Positions 51,627-61,659 of a stretch of DNA of 64,000 nucleotides are shown here, in pieces. Numbering within the stretch: position 1 is the first letter of the stretch; each line of letters starts with the position of its first letter. The DNA is taken from assembly GCA_900766915.1 (NCBI GenBank), contig CAAFXE010000324.1, positions 1 through 64,000 on the forward strand, given 5' to 3'. The position numbers were made by a program, and so were the translations under genes. This DNA comes from Lachnospiraceae bacterium. GTDB lineage: Bacteria > Bacillota > Clostridia > Lachnospirales > Lachnospiraceae. Under the pieces are notes generated by a model. It was not told the origin of the DNA. It worked only from the letters and a program-made list of their open reading frames with translations, and did not search any database.

Positions 51627-52544
51627 ATGAAGAAATGGAAAATATTCCTGCTCCTTGCAGTTTGTGTATTGCTGATAGCAGGGTGTGGAAAAAAAGAGGC
51701 CTCTACAGCAGAGAACGCTGTATATTATTTAAACAGGGATGCAACCTCCATTGTGGCAAAAGATTATGAAATTACCGGTGACAGTCCGCAGATCAGCGTA
51801 GAAGAGCTTTTGATGAAGCTGGAAGAAGTGCCGGAGGACATGGATTTAAAAAGAACGATTCCGGAGAATGTAAAGCTGTTGGGCTATTCCCTGGACCGAC
51901 AGCAGCTGTATCTTGATTTTAGTGCGGAGTATCTTTCTCTTGATAAAGCTACGGAAGTTCTTGTACGTGCCGCCATTGTTAAAACCATGTCTCAGGTAGA
52001 TGGTGTACGATTTATCGGCTTTCGTGTAACAGGAGAACCCTTAAAGGACAGCAGGGGCATAGTCATAGGACTGATGAATGAAAACACCTTCCTTGACAAT
52101 ATGGGAAGCGAAGAAAATGCTACAAAAATTTCGACCCTGAATCTGTACTTTGCCAACAAATCAGGGGATAAATTAAAGAATCAGTCCTGTGTAGTGGAAT
52201 ACAATGCCAATGTGGCTGTGGAAAAGGTTGTGGTGGAACAGCTGATTGCCGGACCAACGGAAGATGGTTACTATCCCACGATTCCCAAAGACACCAAAGT
52301 GATGAGCGTGACCTCCAAGGATGGCGTATGCTATGTGAATCTGGATACAGGATTTACGTCACAGGGCTATGATGTGCTTGGTACCGTCACCATTTATTCT
52401 ATCGTAAATTCCCTGACAGATCTGCCCGGCATTCAAAGCGTGCAGATTCTGGTCAACGGTGAAACAAATATGAATTATAAAGATAATATCAGTCTGGAAA
52501 CGATTTTCCAGAAAAATTCCGAAATTGTGGTAAAGGAGGAATAA
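51627..52544 (+). CDS. GerMN-domain lipoprotein
   Basis: The product has 305 residues. The lipobox LLIAGC puts the Cys near residue 21. Two GerMN domains follow: the first around LYLDFSAEYLSLDKATEVLVRAAIVKTMSQVDGVRFIGFRV, the second around VCYVNLDTGFTSQGYDVLGTVTIYSIVNSLTDLPGIQSVQILVNG. GerM-like proteins act in sporulation and germination in the Firmicutes envelope. It lies 10 bp after the kinase and 1 bp before comEC, so it belongs to the same operon. Confidence 0.9.
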   Translation: MKKWKIFLLLAVCVLLIAGCGKKEASTAENAVYYLNRDATSIVAKDYEITGDSPQISVEELLMKLEEVPEDMDLKRTIPENVKLLGYSLDRQQLYLDFSAEYLSLDKATEVLVRAAIVKTMSQVDGVRFIGFRVTGEPLKDSRGIVIGLMNENTFLDNMGSEENATKISTLNLYFANKSGDKLKNQSCVVEYNANVAVEKVVVEQLIAGPTEDGYYPTIPKDTKVMSVTSKDGVCYVNLDTGFTSQGYDVLGTVTIYSIVNSLTDLPGIQSVQILVNGETNMNYKDNISLETIFQKNSEIVVKEE

Positions 52545-52545
52545 T

Positions 52546-54681
52546 GTGCGAAAAAGACCATTATGTCTTTTGGCTGCTATACTCCTGTTGATTCTATGGA
52601 TTTTACCAGTGGATGTCTGGCTGAAAGAGCCGGACATCCCTCATGGGGAAAAGCTTCTGGTGACCGGTACGGTGACTAAAAGAGAACAGAAGGAAAACAG
52701 TCAGGTCTATACCTTAAAAAACTGTCTGTGTGAGCAGTCAGATTCTACATTTTCTATGTTAGCCTACATACAGAAAGGCGTTTCTTATCCAATCGGATGC
52801 GAACTTTCACTTTATGGAACCATTTATCAATTAAATAAGGCAGATAATCCGGGACAGTTTGATGCGTCAATGTTTTATCAGAGTCAGGGTATTCTTTATA
52901 CTTTTCAGACAGATGAAGTTTTAGACGTGGCAGGAAACGTATCCTACCGGGAATATCTTACATGTATTCGGGAATATCTGGCAGAAAAACTGATAATTTT
53001 ATATGAGGAGCGTGATGGAGGTATCTTAAAGGCCATACTTTTGGGAGATAAGTCCTCCTTAAGAGAAGAAGATCAGCTTCTCTATCAGAAAAATGGCATC
53101 TCTCACCTGTTGGCAATTTCAGGACTTCACATATCCCTGATCGGGATCTCCATGTATCGATTCTTCAGAAAAGTGGGACTTACTTTTCTGGAAGCAGGAC
53201 TTCCAAGTGGTGCCTTGCTTCTTCTCTATGGAATGCTTACGGGATTTGGAGTGTCTACGGTAAGAGCAGTCTGTATGTTTCTTGTGATGATTTTTGCAGA
53301 TATTCTGGGGAGAGCTTACGATATGGCAAGTGCCATGAGCCTTGCGGCAATAATCCTACTCATGAAAAGTCCACTGCTGGCAAGGCAGGCGGGATTTTTA
53401 CTGTCCTTTGGGGCAGTTCTTGGAATCTGTTTCGTATATCCGGTGCTGGAATCCGTCATAAAACCCAAAAGAAAGGTTTCTAAAACAATTCTTTTTAGCA
53501 TTTCTCTGAGTCTCGTGACCTATCCTTTGACTGTTCACTTTTTCTATGAGTATCCATTGTATTCTATTCTTTTAAATTTTATCGTAATTCCATGCATGCC
53601 TGTTGTCATGATATCCGGTGCAAGCGGTTTGTTTGCAGGGTGCTTCAGAGTCGGGTTTGGAAAAATTCTTGGAATTCCGGCACACCTGATACTGTCCTTT
53701 TACGATTTTTCAGGAAGCCGGATCATGGGCTTTCCTTCTGCTGTGGTAAGGCTTGGACAGGAGGCACCCTGGCAGCTGATAACGTACTATGCTCTGCTTT
53801 TGTTTAGTCTGGCAGGCTTATGGTATGCAAGACGAAAAATATATGGACTGTTCCTGCCTATAGCCCTGCTTCTTGTGACCTTGAGGTTCCGAAGCGGTCT
53901 GGAATTTACAATGTTGGATGTGGGACAGGGAGACGGACTATTCCTGCGGTTTCCGGGAGCTGTCACCTGTATGATTGACGGAGGCAGCAGTGGTGTAAAA
54001 AATGTGGGAGCGTATCGGATTCTTCCCTATCTGAAATATGAAGGTGTGGGAAAGATTGATTACTGGATCATCACTCATGCAGACCAGGACCATATCAGCG
54101 GTCTTATGGAAATCATGGAATTATCAGGAACCCTGGAGAGAATTCCCATTGGAACCTTACTGTTTCCTTCCATAGAAAATCCTGACGGACTCTACATGGA
54201 ACTATGGGAGCTGGCAGAAGAAAAGGGAATCATGGTGGGAACCATTGGCACGGGAGATGTAATCCGTGGTGATAATTTTTCCATAGAGTGCAAATACCCC
54301 GCAAAAAACAGTTATTGTACAGATAAAAATGATATTTCAACCGTACTTTCCGTATCCTATGAGGAATTTTCCATGCTATTGACCGGGGATCTTGGTTTTG
54401 AAGGGGAGCAGACTCTTTTAAGGGATGGGCTAACTGATCCTGTAGATGTCTGGAAGGTATCCCATCATGGTTCCAAATATTCCGGCAGTGAAGAGTTTCT
54501 GAAGGTTCTTCGGCCAAACTTAAGTCTTATATCTGTGGGAAAAAACAACTATGGACATCCGAACCCGGAGCTTTTAGAACGCTTAAATATCATCGGCAGT
54601 CATATTGAAACGACCCTGGAGCACGGGGCATTGATGCTGGAAAGTGATGGGCACACTTATACGCTGACTTATGGAAGGTAA
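52546..54681 (+). CDS. comEC: ComEC/Rec2 DNA uptake channel protein
   Basis: The product is 711 residues with a GTG start and AAAGGAGG upstream. An N-terminal DUF4131-like OB region is followed by the multi-span competence domain (HLLAISGLHISLIGISMYRFF, GFGVSTVRAVCMFLVMIFADI). The C-terminal metallo-beta-lactamase domain has MLDVGQGDGLFLRFPG, THADQDHISGL, LLTGDLGFEGEQTLL and VSHHGSKYSGSEEFL, with its metal ligands intact. It forms the channel for single-stranded DNA uptake. With comEA, a two-component system and a GerMN gene it forms an unusual five-gene run. Confidence 0.95.
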   Translation: MRKRPLCLLAAILLLILWILPVDVWLKEPDIPHGEKLLVTGTVTKREQKENSQVYTLKNCLCEQSDSTFSMLAYIQKGVSYPIGCELSLYGTIYQLNKADNPGQFDASMFYQSQGILYTFQTDEVLDVAGNVSYREYLTCIREYLAEKLIILYEERDGGILKAILLGDKSSLREEDQLLYQKNGISHLLAISGLHISLIGISMYRFFRKVGLTFLEAGLPSGALLLLYGMLTGFGVSTVRAVCMFLVMIFADILGRAYDMASAMSLAAIILLMKSPLLARQAGFLLSFGAVLGICFVYPVLESVIKPKRKVSKTILFSISLSLVTYPLTVHFFYEYPLYSILLNFIVIPCMPVVMISGASGLFAGCFRVGFGKILGIPAHLILSFYDFSGSRIMGFPSAVVRLGQEAPWQLITYYALLLFSLAGLWYARRKIYGLFLPIALLLVTLRFRSGLEFTMLDVGQGDGLFLRFPGAVTCMIDGGSSGVKNVGAYRILPYLKYEGVGKIDYWIITHADQDHISGLMEIMELSGTLERIPIGTLLFPSIENPDGLYMELWELAEEKGIMVGTIGTGDVIRGDNFSIECKYPAKNSYCTDKNDISTVLSVSYEEFSMLLTGDLGFEGEQTLLRDGLTDPVDVWKVSHHGSKYSGSEEFLKVLRPNLSLISVGKNNYGHPNPELLERLNIIGSHIETTLEHGALMLESDGHTYTLTYGR

Positions 54682-54754
54682 CCACTCTTTCTTGAAAATG
54701 CGGTGGCTTTAGGATATACTGGGGTAAGACGAAAGCACATAAAGGAGTAACCCT

Positions 54755-55735
54755 ATGGAACAGCTGCTTATTGACCTGAAACAGCAAACTTTTAAGAGTG
54801 TATATCTTCTTTGCGGAGAGGAAGCCTACCTTCGCAATCAGTATAAGAAGCGCCTTAAGGATGCCATGACCGACGAAGGGGATACCATGAATTATTCCTA
54901 CTATGAGGGAAAAGATGTGAATCCAAGAGCTGTCATCGACATGGCAGAGACCCTGCCGTTTTTTGCAGAACGAAGAGTTTTAATGATTGAAAACAGCGGT
55001 TTTTTTAAGAATAAATGTGATGAACTGGCTGACTATGTAAGCAGCATTCCGGAAAGCACCTGTCTGATCTTTGTAGAAACTGAGATCGATAAAAGAAGCC
55101 GTTTGTATAAAGAAGTAAAAAAATACGGGAGAGTTGTAGAGTTTGGGGTTCAGAAGGAAGACACGCTGGTAAAGTGGATCTTAGGGATGCTGAAGAAAGA
55201 AGAAAAAAGCATTACGAAAGAGACCCTGCAGCTGTTTCTTACCAAGACCGGAAGTGACATGCAGACGATTAAAAATGAACTGGATAAACTGATTTCCTTC
55301 ACAGAAGGAAAAGAAGTCATTACCTCCGAGGATGTGGAACAGGTATGTGTAGCCCAGACAACCAATAAAATTTTCGACATGATCAATGCCATTGCTGAAG
55401 GAAATCACAAAAAAGCATTGGAGCTGTATGAAGATTTATTATCCCTGAAGGAGCCGCCTATGAGAATTCTGTTTTTGATTGCAAGGCAGTTCCATCAGCT
55501 TTACCAGCTAAAACTCCTGGCAAAGGAGGGTGTAGCATCCTCGGAGATTGCAAAACAGGCAGGGATCATGCCTTTTGCCATGAAAAAATATCAGGCACAG
55601 GCCAAAAGCTTTTCAGAGGAAGAACTTCGGCAGGCGGTGGAAGAATGTGTAGACGCAGAAGAGGCAGTGAAGACAGGGGCTATGAATGACCGCCTGTCCG
55701 TAGAATTGATCATCCTAAAATATTCCAGACGATAG
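54755..55735 (+). CDS. holA: DNA polymerase III subunit delta
   Basis: The product has 326 residues. VYLLCGEEAYLRNQYKKRL opens the AAA-like domain. SIPESTCLIFVETEIDKRSRLYKEVKKYG and the helical collar (LLSLKEPPMRILFLIARQFHQLYQLKLL) are typical. It is a clamp-loader subunit that opens the beta clamp. AAAGGAG precedes the ATG. The comEC-holA-rpsT order is the common Firmicutes one. Confidence 0.96.
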   Translation: MEQLLIDLKQQTFKSVYLLCGEEAYLRNQYKKRLKDAMTDEGDTMNYSYYEGKDVNPRAVIDMAETLPFFAERRVLMIENSGFFKNKCDELADYVSSIPESTCLIFVETEIDKRSRLYKEVKKYGRVVEFGVQKEDTLVKWILGMLKKEEKSITKETLQLFLTKTGSDMQTIKNELDKLISFTEGKEVITSEDVEQVCVAQTTNKIFDMINAIAEGNHKKALELYEDLLSLKEPPMRILFLIARQFHQLYQLKLLAKEGVASSEIAKQAGIMPFAMKKYQAQAKSFSEEELRQAVEECVDAEEAVKTGAMNDRLSVELIILKYSRR

Positions 55736-55774
55736 GTTGTACTTTATGGAAACGAGGTTTCTGTGTAACTAAAA

Positions 55775-55817
55775 TAAAAAAGACGTATCTGACTGACGGG
55801 ATCAGATACGTCTTTTT
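55775..55817. terminator. Bidirectional terminator between holA and rpsT
   Basis: AGACGTATCTGA pairs perfectly with TCAGATACGTCT, with A and T runs on both sides. Confidence 0.92.
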
Positions 55818-55834
55818 AAATTCCAAATAAAATA

Positions 55835-56098
55835 TTATGCTAAACCGTTGATTGCTTTCTGTAAACGAGAAGCTTTTCTGGAAACAGTCTTTTTGTGGTA
55901 TACACCCTTAGAAGCTGCGCTGTCCATAACGGATACTGCTGCTTTGTAAGCTGCTTTTGCTGCTTCAACATCTTTAGCTGCGATAGCTGCATCAACTTTT
56001 TTAACAGCTGTCTTAACTTCAGATTTGATAGACTTATTTCTCATAGCGTTTCTTTCAGCTACTAAAACTCTTTTTTTTGCGGATTTAATGTTTGCCAT
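55835..56098 (-). CDS. rpsT: 30S ribosomal protein S20
   Basis: The product has 87 residues, basic, Lys/Ala-rich: MANIKSAKKRVLVAERNAMRNKSIKSEVKTAVKKVDAAI...ASKGVYHKKTVSRKASRLQKAING. It binds 16S rRNA early in assembly. GGAGG lies upstream of the ATG. Confidence 0.97.
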   Translation of the reverse strand: MANIKSAKKRVLVAERNAMRNKSIKSEVKTAVKKVDAAIAAKDVEAAKAAYKAAVSVMDSAASKGVYHKKTVSRKASRLQKAINGLA

Positions 56099-56290
56099 AA
56101 TGATTTTCCTCCAGATAATGTAATGTGATTTCTATTTGAATCGTTTAATTATTTCGTTTTTATTCGGTGAGACACGGTTTCCGACCTAAAACGTACCTAG
56201 TTATAATAAATGACTCCACGCATTCTGTCAATACATAAAACTGTTTTTTTGTGGAAAAATAGGAACAGAAAATGGAAGGAGCAAAGAAGT

Positions 56291-57157
56291 ATGGAACATT
56301 TTCCTATCAGGACAGATTTGGCACTGGAACTGCGGGAACGCTGTGAGGCGGATCAGGGAGAGCTTCGGGGTGTAGTGGTGGAAGAATATAGAAACGAAAA
56401 TGGAAATGTGACCATTACCAGCGTAAGGATTGAAACGGAAAACGGGGCAAAATCCCTGGGAAAACCAATAGGCACTTATCTGACGATAGAAGCACCGGAG
56501 CTTTTGGTTCCGGATGAGGGAAGCCATCGGGAAATTTCCAGGGTGCTGTCAGAACAGCTGAAAAAACTGATCAGAGAAGAGACAGACTCTGTTCTGGTGG
56601 TGGGTCTTGGAAACCGGGAGGTAACACCGGATGCTTTGGGTCCGGAAGTGGTGGGAAATTTATATATCACCCGTCATATCCTAAGGGAATATGGAGAATA
56701 TGCATTTCCGGATAAAAAAGTGGCATCCATCAGCGGAATTGTGCCGGGGGTCATGGCACAGACAGGGATGGAAACGCTGGAGATTATCAGGGGTGTTCTG
56801 GAGGAGACGAAGCCCCAGCTGATTATTGCAATCGATGCATTGGCGGCCAGAAGCATTCGCCGGCTGGGACGAACCATTCAGCTGTCTGACACCGGGATTA
56901 ATCCGGGATCCGGTGTGGGAAATCACAGAAAAGGACTCAATGAGGAATCCTTGGGGGTGCCGGTCATCGCGATCGGTGTACCCACGGTCGTAGATGCCGC
57001 GACAATTGTCTATGATGTCTGTCAGGATGTGGATAAGATCCCCGGAGGCATTGCAGGAATGTTTGTAACTCCCAAAAATATTGATGAAACTGTGAAAAAT
57101 CTAAGCTATACCATCTCAGAGGCACTGAATATGACCTTTGGATGCAGCATATACTAA
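56291..57157 (+). CDS. gpr: Spore germination protease GPR
   Basis: The product has 288 residues from the ATG at 56291, with GGAAGGAG upstream. The N-terminal RTDLALE resembles the SASP cleavage site where the zymogen self-processes. Catalytic-Asp regions are LVVGLGNREVTPDALGPEVV and LIIAIDALAARS. TRHI, GIVPGVMAQTGMETLEII and GVPVIAIGVPTVVDAATIVYD are family signatures. It degrades small acid-soluble proteins at germination. The presence of gpr and spoIIP shows a spore former or a recent descendant of one. Confidence 0.95.
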   Translation: MEHFPIRTDLALELRERCEADQGELRGVVVEEYRNENGNVTITSVRIETENGAKSLGKPIGTYLTIEAPELLVPDEGSHREISRVLSEQLKKLIREETDSVLVVGLGNREVTPDALGPEVVGNLYITRHILREYGEYAFPDKKVASISGIVPGVMAQTGMETLEIIRGVLEETKPQLIIAIDALAARSIRRLGRTIQLSDTGINPGSGVGNHRKGLNEESLGVPVIAIGVPTVVDAATIVYDVCQDVDKIPGGIAGMFVTPKNIDETVKNLSYTISEALNMTFGCSIY

Positions 57158-57180
57158 TTAGAAGGCAACTGTTTAGAAAA

Positions 57181-57245
57181 AATCCATTTGCGAAGCAAAT
57201 TCTGCAAGGATTTTTGCCTTTTACTGGAACGGAGTGAACAGTAAC
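57181..57245 (+). repeat. TTTGCGAAGCAAA element plus dispersed palindrome
   Basis: ATCCATTTGCGAAGCAAATT...GGATTTTT (57182-57215) is followed by TTTACTGGAACGGAGTGAAC ending AGTAAC (57220-57245), between gpr and spoIIP. AACTGTTTAG lies just before it. Confidence 0.65.
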
Positions 57246-57273
57246 AAAGAAAGCTGGTTGGTGGGAGTGTATC

Positions 57274-58362
57274 ATGAGGAGAATGGGAAAAATTGCAATG
57301 TATGCTGTGGCTTTGCTGCTGGTTTTATGCATCTGCAAACGCATTTCCATCACCAGGCTTGCTGTGGAATTTATGTTTCCTAATTTAATGGAAATGGCCA
57401 CGTGGGGAGGGGAAAATCTGCCTGTGACACCCAAAGAGGAAACAGTTCTGGAAACAGAGGGAAGTGGCAGCATTGCAGGTGTTCCCTGGTCAGAAGCTTT
57501 CCGGGAACAGATGGGAGAAGAAAATCAGTTGTCCTTTGAAACATTGCTGGAGGAGGAAGAGACCAGTCAGGCAAAGCAGCCTGAGGAGGTACTGGAGGTT
57601 GCCTACAGTAAGGAGCAGCTTCAGGATTACGAGTTTTTGATGGGCAGGCTTTATAATGTGGACAGCAGCACCAGGATCACATCCGGGCAGCTCAATGTGG
57701 ATCAACTGTTGTCGTATGACTTTCATGTCGACAAGGAAACTAAGGGACCGCAGATTCTGATTTATCATACCCATTCTCAGGAAGCCTTTGCAGACAGTGT
57801 GCCCGGAGATGAAAGTACCACCATTGTGGGTATGGGCTCCTATCTGACCACACTATTGCAGCAGCAGGGATTTTCCGTCCTTCATCATAAGGAAATCTTT
57901 GACATGAAAGACGGGGAGATTGACAGAAATAAGGCTTATACGAGAGCAGAACCGGTAATTTCCAAAATTCTTGAAGAAAATCCGGACATTCAGATCGTCA
58001 TTGACCTTCACAGAGATGGAGTGGGAGAAAATGTTCACCTGGTAAAGGAAATTGACGGAAAGCCCACTGCTCAGATCATGTTTTTTAACGGTATGAGTTA
58101 CTCGGCAAAAAACGGTTCCATCAGTTATCTTCCAAACCCTTACATAGAAAATAATCTGGCTTTGACCCTGCAGATGAAACTGGCAAGCGACAGTCTGGTG
58201 CCGGGCTTTGCCAGAAAGGTATATTTAAAGAGCTTAAGATTTAACCTTCACCTGCATCCGGGGGCTATGCTTATCGAAGCAGGCGCTCAGACCAATACGG
58301 TGGAAGAAATGCGAAACGCCATGGAAGTGCTTGCACGGGTTCTTAGCGATGTGCTATACTAA
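57274..58362 (+). CDS. spoIIP: Stage II sporulation protein P
   Basis: The product has 362 residues. An N-terminal span (IAMYAVALLLVLCICKRI) is followed by a low-complexity linker. The catalytic domain starts near 165: ILIYHTHSQEAFADS with its His, IVIDLHRDGVGENV, and AMLIEAGAQTNTVEEM. It is a peptidoglycan amidase/endopeptidase that acts with SpoIID and SpoIIM during engulfment of the forespore. GGGAGTG precedes the ATG. gpr-spoIIP-lepA is a standard clostridial order. Confidence 0.94.
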   Translation: MRRMGKIAMYAVALLLVLCICKRISITRLAVEFMFPNLMEMATWGGENLPVTPKEETVLETEGSGSIAGVPWSEAFREQMGEENQLSFETLLEEEETSQAKQPEEVLEVAYSKEQLQDYEFLMGRLYNVDSSTRITSGQLNVDQLLSYDFHVDKETKGPQILIYHTHSQEAFADSVPGDESTTIVGMGSYLTTLLQQQGFSVLHHKEIFDMKDGEIDRNKAYTRAEPVISKILEENPDIQIVIDLHRDGVGENVHLVKEIDGKPTAQIMFFNGMSYSAKNGSISYLPNPYIENNLALTLQMKLASDSLVPGFARKVYLKSLRFNLHLHPGAMLIEAGAQTNTVEEMRNAMEVLARVLSDVLY

Positions 58363-58374
58363 TAATCACTTATG

Positions 58375-58400
58375 GTTACCGGAACGGAGTGAACAGTAAC
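58375..58400 (+). repeat. Copy of the 26-bp dispersed palindrome
   Basis: GTTACCGGAACGGAGTGAAC ending AGTAAC, between spoIIP and lepA; nearly identical to the copies at 57220 and 48955. Confidence 0.65.
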
Positions 58401-58430
58401 CACAGGGAAGGAAACTTAGGAGGAAGTTGA

Positions 58431-60245
58431 ATGGCAAAGATAGATCAGAGTAAAATCAGAAATTTTTGTATCATTGCACATATAGATCATGGAAAATCCA
58501 CACTGGCAGATCGTTTGATTGAAAAAACAGGTCTTTTAACCAGTCGTGAGATGCAGGAACAGGTCCTTGACAATATGGATCTTGAAAGAGAACGTGGAAT
58601 TACCATTAAAGCCCAGACAGTGCGTACTGTCTATAAAGCAGAGGACGGAGAGGAATATATTTTCAATCTCATTGATACTCCGGGACATGTAGACTTTAAC
58701 TATGAGGTTTCCAGAGCATTGGCGGCTTGCGATGGAGCAATTCTGGTAGTAGATGCCGCACAGGGAATTGAAGCTCAGACACTGGCAAATGTTTATCTTG
58801 CACTGGATCATGATCTGGACGTATTTCCTGTGATCAATAAGATCGACCTTCCAAGTGCAGAGCCTCAGCGTGTCATTGACGAGATCGAAGATGTCATCGG
58901 GCTGGAAGCACAGGATGCACCTCAGATTTCCGCAAAAACAGGATTAAACATTGAACAGGTATTAGAGGCTGTGGTTCAGAAGATTCCCGCACCGACGGGT
59001 GATCCAAATGCTCCTCTTCAGGCTCTGATCTTTGACTCTTTATATGATTCCTACAAAGGTGTGATCATTTTTTGCCGTATCAAGGAAGGTACGGTCAGAA
59101 AAGGAACCCCCATTAAGATGATGGCCACAGGTGCCACGGCAGATGTGGTAGAAGTAGGATATTTTGGTGCAGGGCAGTTCATCCCCTGTGACGAGCTTTC
59201 CGCAGGAATGGTAGGCTACATCACTGCCAGCATTAAAAATGTGAAGGATACCCGTGTGGGTGATACGGTAACCAACAGGGATAACCCCTGTGCACAGCCG
59301 TTACCGGGGTACAAAAAAGTACTTCCCATGGTGTACTGTGGTATGTACCCGGCAGACGGTGCAAAGTATCCGGATTTGCGGGATGCATTGGAAAAGCTTC
59401 AGTTAAACGATGCGGCACTGCAGTTTGAGCCGGAGACCTCTCTTGCACTGGGCTTTGGATTCCGCTGTGGCTTCTTAGGACTTCTTCATTTGGAGATCAT
59501 TCAGGAACGTCTGGAGAGAGAATATAATCTGGACCTTGTGACAACTGCACCGGGTGTTATTTATCATGTAAAGAAGACAGACGGAACACTCATTGAACTG
59601 ACCAATCCATCCAATTTACCGGATCCATCAGAGATCGAATATATGGAAGAACCGATGGTAACGGCGGAGATCATGGTAACGACAGAATTTATCGGTTCCA
59701 TTATGGAGCTTTGCCAGGAAAGACGAGGCGTTTACCTGGGTATGGAGTATATGGAGACAAGCCGTGCTCTTCTCAAGTATGAATTGCCGCTCAATGAGAT
59801 CATTTACGATTTCTTTGATGCTCTAAAGTCCCGCTCCAGAGGTTATGCGTCCTTTGACTATGACCTGAAGGGATATGTGCAGTCAGAGCTTGTGAAGCTG
59901 GATATTCTGGTGAACAGAGAAGAGGTGGATGCGCTTTCCTTTATCGTACACAAGGATTCAGCCTACGAAAGAGGACGGAAAATGTGTGAGAAATTAAAGG
60001 AAGAGATTCCAAGACACCTGTTTGAGATCCCGATCCAGGCAGCAGTGGGAGGAAAGATCATTGCCAGAGAAACAGTCAAAGCCATGCGTAAGGACGTGCT
60101 GGCAAAATGTTACGGCGGTGATATTACCCGTAAGAGAAAGCTTCTGGAAAAACAGAAGGAAGGTAAAAAGAGAATGCGTCAGATCGGAAATGTAGAAATT
60201 CCGCAGCAGGCATTTATGAGTGTATTAAAACTGGATGAAAATTAA
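58431..60245 (+). CDS. lepA: Elongation factor 4 (LepA)
   Basis: The product has 604 residues. The G domain has [40 protein letters not shown] and [12 protein letters not shown]. The EF-4-specific C-terminal domain ends [30 protein letters not shown]. It is a ribosomal GTPase that acts on stalled or assembling ribosomes. TAGGAGG precedes the ATG. Only a weak hairpin (GACCGGCA/TTGTCGGTC at 60252-60276) follows. Confidence 0.97.
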   Translation: MAKIDQSKIRNFCIIAHIDHGKSTLADRLIEKTGLLTSREMQEQVLDNMDLERERGITIKAQTVRTVYKAEDGEEYIFNLIDTPGHVDFNYEVSRALAACDGAILVVDAAQGIEAQTLANVYLALDHDLDVFPVINKIDLPSAEPQRVIDEIEDVIGLEAQDAPQISAKTGLNIEQVLEAVVQKIPAPTGDPNAPLQALIFDSLYDSYKGVIIFCRIKEGTVRKGTPIKMMATGATADVVEVGYFGAGQFIPCDELSAGMVGYITASIKNVKDTRVGDTVTNRDNPCAQPLPGYKKVLPMVYCGMYPADGAKYPDLRDALEKLQLNDAALQFEPETSLALGFGFRCGFLGLLHLEIIQERLEREYNLDLVTTAPGVIYHVKKTDGTLIELTNPSNLPDPSEIEYMEEPMVTAEIMVTTEFIGSIMELCQERRGVYLGMEYMETSRALLKYELPLNEIIYDFFDALKSRSRGYASFDYDLKGYVQSELVKLDILVNREEVDALSFIVHKDSAYERGRKMCEKLKEEIPRHLFEIPIQAAVGGKIIARETVKAMRKDVLAKCYGGDITRKRKLLEKQKEGKKRMRQIGNVEIPQQAFMSVLKLDEN

Positions 60246-60403
60246 AAAATTGACCGGCAGCCTGTGGTTGTCGGTCATGTTGTTATGTTTTGTTATTGTA
60301 TAAAATGTGTGGTTTATACAAATAATCTGTTTTATGATAATGTATCCGAGGTGGTTGTGTATCTGTCCTCCGGTTACGAAAAAGCAAAGAAGGCATAGAT
60401 TTT

Positions 60404-60982
60404 ATGATAAAAAAAGATTACAGCAAGCTTGGGACACTGTTTCGCTCCATGTTCATGCTCAGTGCATGTACCTTTGGCGGGGGCTTCGTCATTGTGTCCC
60501 TGATGAAAAAGAAATTTGTAGAGGAACTAAAATGGCTGGAGGAGGATGAGATGCTGGATGTCACCGCCATTACCCAGTCAGCACCGGGACCATTGCCGGT
60601 CAATGCTTCCGTGATCATCGGTTACCGCATGGCAGGAGTTTTGGGTTCCCTGACTGCAATTTTAGGAACCATTCTTCCCCCGATGATCATCATTTCAATC
60701 ATATCGCTGTTTTATGAGCAGTTTCGAAGCAATCCATACATTGCCGTGGCACTGCAGGTCATGAGAGCCGGGGTTGCTGCGGTCATTTTCGACGTGGTGA
60801 TCAATCTGGCAGGGAATGTTTTGAAAACGAGAAGAGCGCTGTATATTGCCATGATGGTCATTGCATTTATTGCTACGTATTTTCTGGGTGTCAGTGCCAT
60901 GGTTGTTATCTTTACCTGTTTAGGAATCGGACTGGCAGATCTGGCAGTCAGCCTTTATAAAAAGAAAAAGGGGGCAGTGTAA
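60404..60982 (+). CDS. Chromate transporter, first half
   Basis: The product has 192 residues with one CHR domain: FRSMFMLSACTFGGGFVIVSLMKKKFVEELKWLEEDEMLDVTAITQSAPGPLPVNASVIIGYRMAG, then about five spans. Short CHR proteins work as pairs encoded side by side; the partner starts 1 bp after this stop. The pair should export chromate or a related oxyanion, though many such clostridial pairs have no proven substrate. GAAGG lies upstream. Confidence 0.92.
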   Translation: MIKKDYSKLGTLFRSMFMLSACTFGGGFVIVSLMKKKFVEELKWLEEDEMLDVTAITQSAPGPLPVNASVIIGYRMAGVLGSLTAILGTILPPMIIISIISLFYEQFRSNPYIAVALQVMRAGVAAVIFDVVINLAGNVLKTRRALYIAMMVIAFIATYFLGVSAMVVIFTCLGIGLADLAVSLYKKKKGAV

Positions 60983-60983
60983 C

Positions 60984-61556
60984 ATGTTGCTGTTGAAATT
61001 GTTCTTTGCATTCATATGGGTTGGGCTCTTTAGCGTAGGAGGAGGCTATGCTGCCATTCCGCTGATTCAGGAGCAGATTGTGAACATTCACAGACTCATG
61101 ACTATGGAAGAGTTTTCTGATCTGATCACGGTGGCAGAGATGACGCCGGGACCTATTTCTATTAATTCCGCAACCTTTGTAGGGATGCGTCTGTCCGGAG
61201 TTCAGGGTGTACTACTTTGCACTATCGGGTGCATCATACCTTCCTTTTGTATCTGCCTGACTCTGGCACATTTCTACTATAAATACCGTACAGTCAGCGG
61301 GGTACAGGTTGTTCTGGGAGCCCTAAGACCGGCAGTGGTGGCATTGATCGGCTCCGCAGGTGCTTCTATTCTTATGCTGGGATTGTTTCGGTCAGAGCTA
61401 CAGGATGTGGTTTTGAGTAATTTCAGGCTTGTGGAAGCAGGGATTTTTGTGGCAGCCCTGTGGATTTTAAGAAAGTATAAAACAAGTGCTGTTCTCATTA
61501 TTTTGGGAAGCGGTGTGATTGGGACAGTGATTTATGCCCTGATGGGGGCTGTTTAG
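60984..61556 (+). CDS. Chromate transporter, second half
   Basis: The product has 190 residues with the companion CHR domain: FAFIWVGLFSVGGGYAAIPLIQEQIVNIHRLMTMEEFSDLITVAEMTPGPISINSATFVGMRLSG, followed by membrane spans. The FSVGGGYAAIP motif and MTPGP align with the first half, as in heterodimeric CHR transporters. The stop falls at the start of a strong terminator. Confidence 0.92.
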   Translation: MLLLKLFFAFIWVGLFSVGGGYAAIPLIQEQIVNIHRLMTMEEFSDLITVAEMTPGPISINSATFVGMRLSGVQGVLLCTIGCIIPSFCICLTLAHFYYKYRTVSGVQVVLGALRPAVVALIGSAGASILMLGLFRSELQDVVLSNFRLVEAGIFVAALWILRKYKTSAVLIILGSGVIGTVIYALMGAV

Positions 61557-61586
61557 GGCTGACAGCTTTTTGCTTGTCAGCCCTTT
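61556..61586 (+). terminator. Terminator of the chromate transporter pair
   Basis: GGGCTGACA pairs perfectly with TGTCAGCCC, followed by TTT. Confidence 0.85.
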
Positions 61587-61659
61587 AATCACCGGTTAGT
61601 AATTTCATTCTTTAAGATTTTTCACGCAAATATCAGGCGTGTTCAATAGATTGTTCGAT

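Noticed and set aside
60307..60549. 80-codon ORF overlapping the first chromate transporter gene
   Set aside because: It is in another frame, covers the ribosome site of the transporter gene and resembles no protein.
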